A stretch of DNA of 64,000 nucleotides from Apricaphanius iberus (lineage: Eukaryota > Chordata > Actinopteri > Cyprinodontiformes > Aphaniidae): the NCBI GenBank assembly GCA_028564705.1, contig JAPXFQ010002850.1, forward strand, positions 372,001-436,000. The letters are read 5' to 3'. The notes under the pieces are model-generated. The model made no database searches. It was not told where the DNA came from and worked only from the letters and a program-made list of their open reading frames with translations. Positions 12,970 through 22,885 of the stretch are shown piece after piece (the first letter of the stretch is position 1; the number at the start of each line of letters is the position of its first letter). Made by a program: the position numbers and the translations under genes.

Positions 12970-14445
12970 TGACTAAGTAAGCCGAAAATGTATATGATAG
13001 TCATGTTGATAGAAAGTTTATATAAACATCTGACTAGTGTATGCAAATGATTTTTAAACCTCAACTCTTACCCCGTTTCTTATCTTAATGGAACTTCAAT
13101 CCCTGGAACCATAAAACAAGATCAACCTCATTCAGTAATAATTACCTGTATTTTATGCATTTACAAAATTTGTTCAGGACTCAAACCAAATAATTTTACA
13201 CTTTATGATAAGGTTATAACTTCAGAGTTTTTAACTAAATAATGGTAAAACATATTAAAATAATGAACATCTTGTTTGTTTCCTACTGTAACAAAAATGT
13301 GTGAATGTAAATTTTTGTGTATTCAGTATAACCCAGTTAGCTGAGAAGAATCATTTGATTTCCAGAACATAACCATAGACGGAACTTGTTCAGCTGCTTT
13401 TGACCCAGATGTTCACATTGTATTGCATCACTTTGGTTTAATGATAAAAAAAGAACAGCCTTGAGGATATAAATGTAAATTTACTCTCTGCCATTATTAA
13501 AATGTTTTACCAGCTCCAGAAAAGCCAACTAGAATTTGTAGGGGTGCTGTTTGGCCTTTTCCCCAACAGATAGGGATTTTTTTTATCTTGCAAAGATATA
13601 TTTCTATGCATCAACTCATTTTTGCCTTAAAATAAATTTCTTTGTTAGTTCATGTGACCAAAACTTCAAAACAAACTTGACCAAGTGAAGGTATTTGTTG
13701 AACCAGCTATGCTGGAGTTCTAAATGTGATAAGAAATGCTAAATCCACTTCTAGATTATTAGATTCAAGCTAATTGAAGAGGCATTTCAGAGCAAATAAG
13801 GCTGGCAAGCTCATTGCTTGTTTACCACTTCACTGAATGCAATGGCACAAGCAGCTGCTGTTCTGGCATCAAGCACTGCATCCAGGCTGACCATCTGACC
13901 GAATCAAACCATCTGTTAAAAATCTATTACAAACACGCTGATTTAAAAGGATTGATTTTCAGTTAAAACTTGTGAGTTGATGTTGAGTGAACACTGTGTT
14001 TTTGTGAAAGAGCCAGCATTACCCTGAGGTTCCATTCCGGTACAGTGAGCCCTACCCATTTCTTTGCAGCCGATTGGTCTTTGCAGCATGCATGATTAGT
14101 AATGACCATGGGCTACTGGGTAGTGATAAAAATTAGTGAAGCCGGCAGAAATGAAAATTATTTTTTTGTCCTGAAGCAACAGCTTGACACGGTCAGATTT
14201 CTGTCTGACGTGTCACTTACAATAAAGTTATGTAATCTTGTTGGAGCCTTATTGAAGATTAAATCACTGAGATTTGTTGGATCTGCAAGTTTTGAGCACC
14301 TCAGAAGGACAGGAAATCAGCTAATTTACAGCATGCGCAGAGGGAGAGAATACAGTAGCATAATATACAAAAGGAAAAGGGGTACAAAATATATGTGTCT
14401 ATAAAAAAAATCAGGAAAATTAATAATTGGTTTCAGGATTCTTAC

Positions 14446-14606
14446 CTTGGAGCGGGTTTTGAAGGTCCTGAATGCGCCAGATTTAAAAATGACCCTGTTT
14501 CTTTTACAAAGGATGAAGGCCACCATTCCAATCACCACAATCAATAAGAAGAGAGGCGTGAGAACTGCCATGATCCACAAATTGCTGGGTGGTGTCTTTA
14601 CCACAG
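14446..14606 (-). CDS. kiaa1549l: KIAA1549L-like exon: transmembrane segment
   Basis: This exon encodes 54 residues: PVVKTPPSNLWIMAVLTPLF, a hydrophobic stretch of about 23 residues ending GMVAFIL, then the basic CKRNR and a short juxtamembrane part ending FRTFKTRSK. The NLWI motif just before the helix and the basic stop-transfer after it are family hallmarks. The topology implied is type I: the modules outside, the tail inside. It enters in phase 1 (C plus CT gives Pro) and leaves in phase 0 at CCAAG|GTAAGA. The acceptor is GATTGTAG|CT. Only one membrane helix is seen in the window. Confidence 0.96.
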
Positions 14607-16476
14607 CTACAATCACACACAGGGGAAAAAACATAACATTAATCGACTATCAGTTTAAATCTGGTACTATATCTAACAACAAACATCCATCTGAAATTAG
14701 GGAAAAAAACTAATCAATTCTAAACCTGATAAAAAAGACTGATATTTGTATGCCTTGCAGGCAACAAAACTGAACAGTAAAAAAATATATATTTATGTTT
14801 GAGTCTGTCTCTTTTTAAAGAGTTTGCGGTTTTAACTGTTGGTGCTCTATGTTCATTATAAAAACTCAGAAAAGTTGCAAGTCCTGTGTTTTGATAAATA
14901 TTTCCTTAATTAAACAAAGGAGATGTTCAACTATGTGAAGTGAAACTTTTTATTTTATTTATAAACAACTTACATCAATCTAACCCACAGAAAATATTTT
15001 TTCACTTGGCTTTCCTTTCAACAGCTTATTGTTAGAGCTCTCCTGTGAAAGAGCTGTTTGCGGACAGCATATGTTTTTTATTGAAGGCAAAATCATAATT
15101 GGCTTTCTCTCAGCCCATGAGGACAAACCAAGTTAAATTTACCAAGAACACTGAGCACCCTTCTCAGCATCAACACTTTCAGGAAGAGCTGTTAAGGGCT
15201 CCGACATATCCAGTGTTTGCTTCAGTTAGTTAATTGTAACAAGGTTTCTGATAAATACAAGTTATAAGAAAATGTGAGCATTTGTTAGGTGTTTTGTGTT
15301 CCACTTATTTTCTCCTCTTTAATCAGTTTAACTTATCATTTTAGGTTATTTCTTGGTGTAATGTTTTACTTTAGGATTATATTTTGGGAGTTTTAGGTTG
15401 TATCTTCCTGCTAGGTTTCCACATTCTGCCTAACCCATAGATGTTATTGCTTTCTGGTTACTTTGATCTTTATACATTTTTTCCTTATCTCATATTTTTC
15501 CTCTGTTAGTTCTGTTTTACTTGATTTCTCTTTTAACGATTGCTTTATATCCAGTCTCCTCTTCTGTTTATGCCTTTGTTTATCTTCTGCTTTCTCTCTG
15601 CCATGCTGCTTCACTAAAAAGCTCCCAAATACCTCCACCTGCTCTCTCCCTCTCACCTGCATCTGCTTTCCTCCAATTAGTCCTCTCTGTCACTTCCTGT
15701 CATACTTCCCACCTTCTAGTTTGTAATGCATTCCTGCAATCCCCTTGCTTAATAATTTGATTCAAAAATTCATTTAACTACACTTCTGGTTACATTTGGA
15801 TCCTCCATCAAACAAAACATGACAACATTTTCCTTGTTAGCTTTTAAAAACAAAAAATGTTACAGCCAAAAAAAGCCACATGTGTTTTATGTTTGTCTAT
15901 AAATCTTTAGTTTTCCTGACATATCGAAATAAATCCTGCAGTGTGGATTATCTGTTGATGCTACAGTGCAAATGCATAGGAAGATGATGGCAGAAATGTT
16001 TCCAGCAGCATTGTGTGTTTTTACTCCTTTAAAATGAAAGGCAGATCTGCAATATAGTAACTGGAGTGTAAAAAAGATAGATATGGAAAACTAGGAGAGT
16101 AAAATGAAAAATCTGAAAATGCAAAACAATATTCTTTTTCCTTTGATTGTCTATTTATTGTGTTTATCCTATTGATGCTGTAACTATTTTACTATCAAAT
16201 GACCAGGGACTGCGGAAGAAAACTAGCCTGTTTGAATCAGTCTGGCCCATTGTCACTTAAGTGCTGATTTTTAATGGATATAGGTTCCCATTGCCAGCAT
16301 CAGTGTTTGACTTTTTTCAACCAGAGGTCGGCAGTAAATACTTACATTTACTGGTGCATTTTTTTTTTTCTTGAAACTTAGTATATTCATAGTGGTACAA
16401 TCTATCTTGCGTATGAATTGCTTCAATTGTTACGTACATATAAAAAACCCAAGCAATACAACAATTACAAGCTTAC
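14607..16476. other. Intron before the transmembrane exon
   Basis: No exon is evident. The interval is AT-rich, with a pyrimidine-rich tract on the plus strand around 15.46-15.72 kb that produces chance open frames on both strands. Confidence 0.6.
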
Positions 16477-16648
16477 GTTCAGCCTGCACTTGCACAAAGT
16501 ATCCCAGCGTCAGAGCCATGGTCTGGGAGTCCAGACTGCTGAGGGTCTTAGCAGCCGCAGTTCCTATGATAGGTGATCCGTTCAGCTGAGCATAGTAGGT
16601 CAATTCTGCTGGGTTCTTCGGACCTGGAAGCCGTTGCATGCTCACCAT
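16477..16648 (-). CDS. kiaa1549l: KIAA1549L-like exon: module 3, second half
   Basis: This exon encodes 57 residues starting MVSMQRLPGPKNPAELTYYA and containing LNGSPIIGTAAAKTLSSLDS and MALTLGYFVQVQAE. Recalled human KIAA1549L has MVKMQRVPGPKDPAELTYY, NGKPLLGTAAAKILSTIDSQ and MALTL, a near match along the whole exon. The acceptor CTCCTAG|ATGGTG (phase 0) means the ATG is internal, not a start. The donor is GCTGAAC|GTAAGC (phase 1). It is the last extracellular exon before the membrane helix. Confidence 0.96.
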
Positions 16649-17424
16649 CTAGGAGTGGAGAGATTACAATTTCATAGCAGTAGAGGAGTTTGGGGGAAAA
16701 AAAAGGTTTTATCCTTGTTAACTATCAGGAAAACATATAATCTGTAGGCAAGTTATACACAAAATTCCTTATCTAACCAAACCAACAGACTGCTGCATCT
16801 GTCGCTCCAACCTCTTTTGCTTTGATCAACTCGAGCATTGGCTGGGGGATTAATGCATTTATAGAAGACACTCAAAGATAAAAGATTCACATGAAATCTC
16901 AATTTACTTTCATCATACATCAGACAATGATTATTAAACACGCAGAATCAAGTCTAGTAATTTGCTTTTGCCATAAAAAAAGAAAGGATAAGTGTTATTT
17001 AGGCTCAAGGTTTTCACCTCTGACTACACTCAATACTTTGTGACAGTTCTCTGAGAAGCTCTTCCTCCTCCACACTGCAGCAATAAAACTGGTCATCTGT
17101 GAAGACCATAAAATGTTGAGAGTTTGTAATGCATGTGACCACTAGGAAAAAGACATCTTAATTTGAATAATTCAGAGCAATTTGGGAATGATGTCATTTA
17201 TTAATGGGAAAAACATAAGCAAAACCACCCATGCAGAAATGAATTTGCATTCCTTGTTAAATCAAACAGCACATAATCACTTTTGGGGGGGTAGTCAGTT
17301 TCACAAGTCACACTGTAGGGGGTGATTACAGCGAAACCTGCGGAAATCAGAAAACTCTTAAATAGAACCTTTCTGACAATGTGAAGTTGCGTAAAACATC
17401 TTAAAAAACAACATATCATGCATG

Positions 17425-18110
17425 ATCTAAAGAAATCAAAGAACAGATGAGAAACAACCATCAGTTACTAAGCATTAGAAAGCCATTTGTAAGGCTGTGA
17501 ATGTCATTATCCACAAATTGAGAAAACATGGAACAACTGTGAAGTTTACCACAAATATCCCAAGAGCATATTAACAGCTCACCTAAGAAGTTACACAGAA
17601 ACACATAGAAATATTTGAAACACTCCAGGCCTCTTTTAATCAATTAAGGTCAGTGTTAATGACTCAAAAATAGGAAAGAGACTGGGCAAAAGGGTCATCC
17701 ATGGAAGGATACTAGGCCAAAATGGCCACTGATCTCAGAGAACATAAAATCCGTCTTACATGTCCCAGGCAACCCCTTGATGATCCCCAAAGGTATTGGG
17801 AAAATTTACTGTCCGCTGACAACACAAAAGTAAAACTTTTTAAATGTTTTCCCATTACAACTGACATGAGAGTAAAGCATGGTGGTCTGTTACTACATGG
17901 CTAATTCAGGGCCAGATTAAGTTGCTGTAATTCATTGTAAACTGCTTGCTCACAGAAAATCCAGGAGGAGTATGTGAACTTACACTTAAGTACATGAAGG
18001 TTAAGCAACAAGACAATGATCCAAAGGAGACTAGTCCACAAAATTGAAGGTTTTGGACTCAAGTAGTCAGACTGTAAACCTAAATTTAATTGACCTGCTG
18101 TATAAAAGTG
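17425..18110 (+). mobile_element. Decayed Tc1-like transposon remnant
   Basis: Blocks in plus-strand order match what I know of a fish Tc1 transposase gene: AAAGAACAGATGAGAAACAA, a helix-turn-helix block ATTATCCACAAATTGAGAAA with ACATGGAAC, then GAAAGAGACTGGGCAAAAG, GGCCACTGATCTCAGAGAACA, GATGATCCCCAAAGGTATTGG, AAGCATGGTGGTC and CAAGACAATGATCCAAA (the DNDP-like catalytic region). Many stops and indels make it a dead copy. Terminal repeats were not located. Confidence 0.75.
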
Positions 18111-18250
18111 GCCAAATAGTTCTCCAAAGTCAAGTAAAAAAAACTCATTGTTAGTTAACAAGTTAGCTTTCAAGCACATTTTTAGTTTAGGAAACAATTA
18201 TATTTGCGGGTTGCTATACAATTTTGATTATGATTATTTGATTTATGACA

Positions 18251-18377
18251 GCTGTGATGGACTGGCGACCTGTCCAGTGTGTACCCCGCCTCTCGCCCGT
18301 TGACAGCTGGAGATAGGCACCAGCCCCCCTGCGATCCATTGAGGAATAAGCGGTTCAGAAAATGGATGGATGAATGA
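18251..18377 (+). repeat. SINE 3' body fragment
   Basis: It carries CTGTGATGGACTGGCGACCT through the GATAGGCACC block and ends AAAATGGATGGATGAATG, matching the 3' third of the complete SINE at 10.34 kb. The head is missing, as in a 5'-truncated retrotransposon insertion. Confidence 0.85.
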
Positions 18378-18475
18378 TTTATGACGGTGTGAAACCAAAT
18401 TCCGAAACAATCAGCTATGTTGTGTTGTCTTTAAACTAAGTACACTAGTTTACCTCTAAAATATCACACATTTTG

Positions 18476-18716
18476 TAGGGATGCACCGATACCAATACTG
18501 CACCAAGAACCAATACTTAAAATGTGGAAACTCTGCAATAATTTCACAGAAAATGTTCATTTTTCACTTGAAATTTTAGTTTTGTGGCCATTATTAATAT
18601 TTTATTTTATCATCTAATTCACTATCTTTTGTTGTAACAATCAGAGAAGAAAAAAAAACCTGTCTTCCAATTCATTGCATTTTTTGTGTGGTAGAAGTAT
18701 CAGTATAAACTACATG
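18476..18716. mobile_element. hAT-type MITE, family 1 copy b (truncated)
   Basis: It starts TAGGGATGCACCGATACC and shares ACCAATACTTAAAATGTGGA and CTGCAATAATTTCACAGAAA with the copy at 59.9 kb. The right terminal repeat is absent; the copy fades after AGAAGTATCAGTAT. Confidence 0.72.
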
Positions 18717-19568
18717 CACAAAGGATTTGAGAAGGAAGATATAACCTATAAGACTTAAAAGGAATTTGTGAACACATCTATAAAAGCAGAACCATTTACA
18801 GTTTGCTGGTCTGAACCATACAGGTGTGTGTTAACACAATGCCCAACATTTTGTTAAGAGTAATATGGTAATTCCCAAGCTATCCGAAACCTATTATCCC
18901 ACAGAGACAAATATTTATAAATGGAAAACTTTGAAGCAAAATTATCCCAAAGCCATAAAAAAGAGCCCCATCTCAAACCGTAGAAGCCTCAGCTAACATA
19001 TTTTAAAATTCTGAGAAGAAGACTGTAGTAAAAGACTTTGGAAGTGTAGCAGAGAAATCCTCTTCTCTCCAAAAACAAATATAGCAACATAACTGAATGA
19101 ATGAAACCATTGGAATAATGCGCTTTAAGGGGATGAGACCAAATAGATATTTGGGGGACAAAATCAACACAGTTTATAGGCACAGACACCTCATATCAAT
19201 GTGGCATAGTTGTAGTGGTGGTAGTTTTTGGGGGAAAGAGGAATAACCTGAGTTTTCATTTCACTGTTTGTCTGCCTGAATGCGTTACCTTCCCCCAAAT
19301 GATGGTTAAACAAATGTCAAAAATTATTACCAGAAATTACATTCAGTCACAATAACATATGCCAAGAAACACAAATCAGATTGTAAAATCTTACAGAGGG
19401 GAGAAACCTCTAAAGGTATCAAAAATTGGATCAGATTAATATCCAATCCCTAAAAAAAACTCTGAAGAGGTGACGATGTTCTAGAGATCTTAACAAAAAT
19501 TCTTAATTGTCATTGTTGTCATGTTGACAACATTTTTCTGCAAAAAGAATGATCCATTTTTCACTGAC

Positions 19569-19729
19569 CTGCACTGTGTAGCCGCCCACAGAGGTGGCCC
19601 GCCGGTACCTCATGGATCGAGAGCCCTGCCTGCCAGCCACGAGGAAAAGCTCAGCCAGCCGCTGCTCCATGAGACTGGCGAAACTCTGGTAGTTTGCCTC
19701 CAGGGACGAACTGTCCACATCTTGGATCA
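19569..19729 (-). CDS. kiaa1549l: KIAA1549L-like exon: module 3, first half
   Basis: This exon encodes 54 residues: VIQDVDSSSLEANYQSFASL, then the helix MEQRLAELFLVAGR, then basic RSMRYRRATSVGGYTVQ. Recalled human KIAA1549L has the close string VLQGVDNS...NQSFARVMEQRLAQLF...RRFKRATTLGSYTVQ. It enters in phase 1 and leaves in phase 0 at GTGCAG|GTCAGT; the acceptor is TTGCTCAG|TG. The RYRRAT stretch is basic and could be a protease-accessible loop before the last strand pair (inference). The upstream 5' reading in this frame is intron. Confidence 0.94.
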
Positions 19730-20317
19730 CTGAGCAAGGAGACAAGAAATGACAGACAGATTTATTAGGGGGGTTAAGGCAGACAAACAGGAGAAAAAAA
19801 GAAAAAAGAAAAATATAAGAAACAGCATAGAGAGAAAAAAAAATGGCAAAGAAAAATAGTTTGGAGAAAGATAACAATCAGAGAAGTTAACAGATATGTG
19901 TTGAGTATGACAATAGAGATGACGAATGATCTTACTCCTGAGAGCTTCTCTTACAACAGGCCATAAGTGAGATGGATCAGTGGACAGACATCAAACACAC
20001 ACACACACACGCACACACACACACTCACACACACACACAGGAGCATCATTCACAGCCATCTCTTATGTGAACTGATCTCTCCCCCTGCCCCAGTCAGGAA
20101 AATTGTGAATTATACATCAATAGGCTTTTTCCAGGAACAGAGCAGCTAGAAGGGAGAGTCGCTTTAGCTGCTCAACAGAGCAAGAAAAAGAATGGATGAA
20201 AGGAGGATGATGCTAAAAATGCAAAGAAATGCAGAACAATAGCATGCAAAGGAAATTTTAGAAACAAGTCAATCAATTCTGATGCTGAATCTGAAACCAT
20301 GCTCAGGAGCAAATTAC
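19730..20317. other. Short intron between linker exon and module 3
   Basis: A 588-bp intron with an interrupted CA microsatellite and a purine-rich tract next to the acceptor side of the downstream exon. No exon seen. Confidence 0.65.
19993..20039. repeat. Interrupted (CA)n microsatellite
   Basis: A dinucleotide run of about 47 bp with single G and T interruptions. Confidence 0.95.
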
Positions 20318-20377
20318 CTGTGATCACCCAGTAGGTCCTGGTTGCTGAAGACGTGTTGAGATTGTGGTACTCCAGAG
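20318..20377 (-). CDS. kiaa1549l: KIAA1549L-like 60-nt exon: linker before module 3
   Basis: This small exon is below the usual open-frame cutoff and is found only by splice logic. It encodes LEYHNLNTSSATRTYWVIT, flanked by split codons for Pro and Val. Family members have the equivalent PLEYPNLDTS...YWVIT or FQYPQLNLS...SWVRT. The acceptor is TTTGTCTCCAG|CT and the donor ATCACAG|GTAATT. It is phase 1 to phase 1, so skipping it would keep the frame. The ending YWVIT-V repeats the FWVKT-V that precedes module 1. Confidence 0.92.
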
Positions 20378-20589
20378 CTGGAGACAAAGAGTCATAAACA
20401 GAGAAATCTTATTTACTGTTCAACCTTCAGCATCCACCCATACTAAAATTATCTGATTTTTAGGGTTTGTTTTAATGGTCCTGGACTAAGCTCACAAAAT
20501 CACAAATTACATATATAAATATTTTTTTACAGAGGGTGTCACAAATTCACTGTAAATTAATGCAGGTGCTTCATTTATAAAAGCATCGG

Positions 20590-20925
20590 AGGGTGTATGC
20601 TCCCCTTATCTGGAACAAACTTCCTGATGACCGTAAACACTGGGCTGCTTCAAAGCAAAACTTAAAATCTGTTAAACTGCCTTTCAGTAAACGCTAAAAA
20701 TTGCTCTCTAATGTTTTATTTTATTGATTCTCATGTTTTATGATTGATTGCTTTTTTATTTATTATACTTTTACATTTTTTATCTCATTTCTAATTGCTG
20801 TTTTTATTTTCAATGCTTTTATCATATGTTTGGTTTCTTTACAACCGAATTATGTAACGCACCTCGAATTACCTTGTGTTGAAAGTGTGCTATACAAATA
20901 AAATTGCCTTGCTTTGACTTATAAT
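20590..20925 (+). mobile_element. LINE 3' end
   Basis: The first part translates to a degraded LIWNKLPDDRK...KQNLKS, the usual C-terminal tail of fish LINE reverse transcriptases (L.WN.LP......FK..LK). A T-rich 3' UTR follows, then GAAAGTGTGCTATACAAATA and AAATTGCCTTGCTTTGA at the end. The gene's other LINE tail at 44.2 kb has a clearer form of the same coding end. The clade (L2/CR1-like or Rex-like) is not certain. Confidence 0.72.
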
Positions 20926-21170
20926 TTAACCAGTATAATAAAATGTACAAAATTAATTTCCAGAGAGACAGACAAGCAACCAACTGAAATCTGAAATAAA
21001 AGGGTTTATACAAAAAGGTTTCTCATTATCGAAGTATTGCACAAGTGGCGACTATTGGTAAAGGAGTCGTTGTTACAAAACATGCTAATAGTAGTGGTTA
21101 CAATCTGCCTTACTATCCTTCTGAAATCTTATTTGTGTCATAATACAAATTGGAGAACATGCTTTTATGT

Positions 21171-21204
21171 CCGTCCATCCATCCATCCCTCCATCCATCC
21201 ATCC
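21171..21204. repeat. (CCAT)n tract, probable SINE tail remnant
   Basis: A tetranucleotide run CCATCCATCC interrupted once by CCCT. It equals the reverse complement of the GGAT tail of the SINE family in this window, so it may mark a lost minus-strand copy. Confidence 0.8.
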
Positions 21205-22487
21205 GATAAAAACAATAAAGGACAATTTCTATATTGTAATGGAATAAAAAATAATATAATATGAGATGTTCAGTTAAAAACATAAGCCCTTACATATGTT
21301 GCTTGTTCTCCTGTATGATGGTCTCTCCTGGTATCATTTACAGCTTAATACAAGGAAAAAGTTATGCTAACAGAGCAATCAATTCCTGTAGAATTCTTTA
21401 TTTCCCAGTAATTTTCCATGTAAATTAGACTTTTAAAGCTGTATACAATTTTTTATAAACCATAATTAGTATAAACAGAAAAGGCCTTTGAAGTCATACA
21501 AAGAAAGCAAAGCAACGTTAATTGGGATACAGCAACACAAGAATAAACAATGCTTTTTGCCTTTCTTCTCTGCCGCTCTCCACTTTTGAATCTGTCTTTT
21601 ACCTGTTCCTTCATGTCCAGTTACATGTCTACTTATGTCTCTATACACACAAACAGTAAAACACCCTCCATCTTTTGGTTTTAATCGTATCTGTCTTCCT
21701 TCCTATTTCTAGCTCCCACAGTCTGTCTCCAGCTTACCATAAGACCACATCAGCTACGGCAACCAAACTCTATCTTTAACTAGCATTTGTTTGTGCTCAG
21801 AGAGAGGTACATAGTATGAGAACACATTTACATTCACTCCTCTCTCCACTCAACCTAAACGAGCTCATATAAGCACTTGAGACAAAGAACACTGGAGTGT
21901 GAAGGTTCAGGGCCCTCCCTCTGTGTTCTTCAGAGAATCTGTGCAATGCACAGTTGAATCTGCTGCATTAATTTTTATCAGCATGGTTGCTGGAAATTTC
22001 ATTGCAATATACAAAATAAAAAAAGAAGTAAGAATTGGAGAGTAAAACAAAATAACCTGCTCTGGTCTGATAAAAAAAAACACAAAAAAGGACAGGTGTG
22101 ATGCAAAGAGCACTAGGTTTGTTTTTAGTTGAGCCTTTAGATAAAGACCATAAAATCCAACAGCTTCCAGCTGCTTCTCTGCAAAAATTGAGTGTCTGGA
22201 TTTAAAATTGGACTGTGTTAGCAAATACGTTTTGCTCAAATTTAACCTTGAAAACATTCAAACAATAAGCCTGGCTGAGCCATCACACCAACCAACACAG
22301 ACAAGTGCTTAATGGTGAAGAGAATGGAAGGTGGATTTAAATCTTTTAACAAACGTCTCAATAGTGTGGTGTGAACTTTAAATCCGATTATCTTTAATGA
22401 AATACAGAAGAACCCATCAGAATTTTGCAAATTAACTAACAACATCCATCTGTGTGAAGTGTAATCTTAGTGTGAAGCGAGCTGTTC

Positions 22488-22885
22488 TGTAAAAGACTGT
22501 TGGAGAATATTGGAGAATTGTGAAAACCAAGGAGCATGGCAGACAGAACAGGGAGAAAATTACAAAGATTTTTAAAGATGAATTTTACCAATGTCAAAAG
22601 CTTTGGATGCTCAGAAGTAGTAGAGGGAAAAGGGTACTCAGACAAAAATCTAATCTTTTTATGCAGCAAATGTAAAAAGCTTCAGGTGGAGGGAAGTAAC
22701 ACTACATTTCACACAGTAAAACATGGTAACAGCAGCCCCATGTTGTGGGAATGATTTTCTTTAGATGGGACTCATAAACTGATAACATTTTGGGAATGGA
22801 GCTAAACACAGGTCAGTCCTAAAAGGAAACCTAGTAGAGATCTAAAAGGATACTGAGACCATCTTTTAAAATTTGTGAGGTGGTT
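22488..22885 (+). mobile_element. Internally deleted Tc1-like remnant
   Basis: The left block AAAACCAAGGAGCATGGCAG and AACAGGGAGAAAATTACAAAG resembles the start of a fish Tc1 transposase. The right block GTAAAACATGGTAACAGCAG, ATGTTGTGGGAATGATTTTC and GGAATGGAGCTAAACACAGG resembles its catalytic half. The DNA-binding to mid-catalytic part between them is missing. Two chance frames cross it. This is a dead copy. Confidence 0.65.

Larger units (their letters stand above)
3115..14445. other. Large intron between transmembrane and tail exons
   Basis: No exon was recognised in this 11.3-kb interval. It is AT-rich with several 60-100-codon chance frames that have no family resemblance. It contains degenerate MITE pieces, a full SINE at 10.3-10.7 kb and a 1.17-kb hAT-like element at 11.8-13.0 kb. 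The stretch at 8.1-8.5 kb has a faint Tc1-remnant look (TGTTTGGTGGCAG, GAATGGTTATAAGCAGAACATGGGC), which I cannot confirm. Confidence 0.6.
16649..19568. other. Intron within module 3
   Basis: This intron splits the two halves of module 3. It contains a decayed Tc1-like transposon (about 17.4-18.1 kb), a SINE tail fragment and a truncated hAT MITE. No further exon was recognised. Confidence 0.6.

Noticed and set aside
15463..15760. Overlapping plus-strand frames of 79-87 codons rich in Ser, Leu and Cys
   Set aside because: A pyrimidine-rich tract lacking stops explains them; no domain or splice support.
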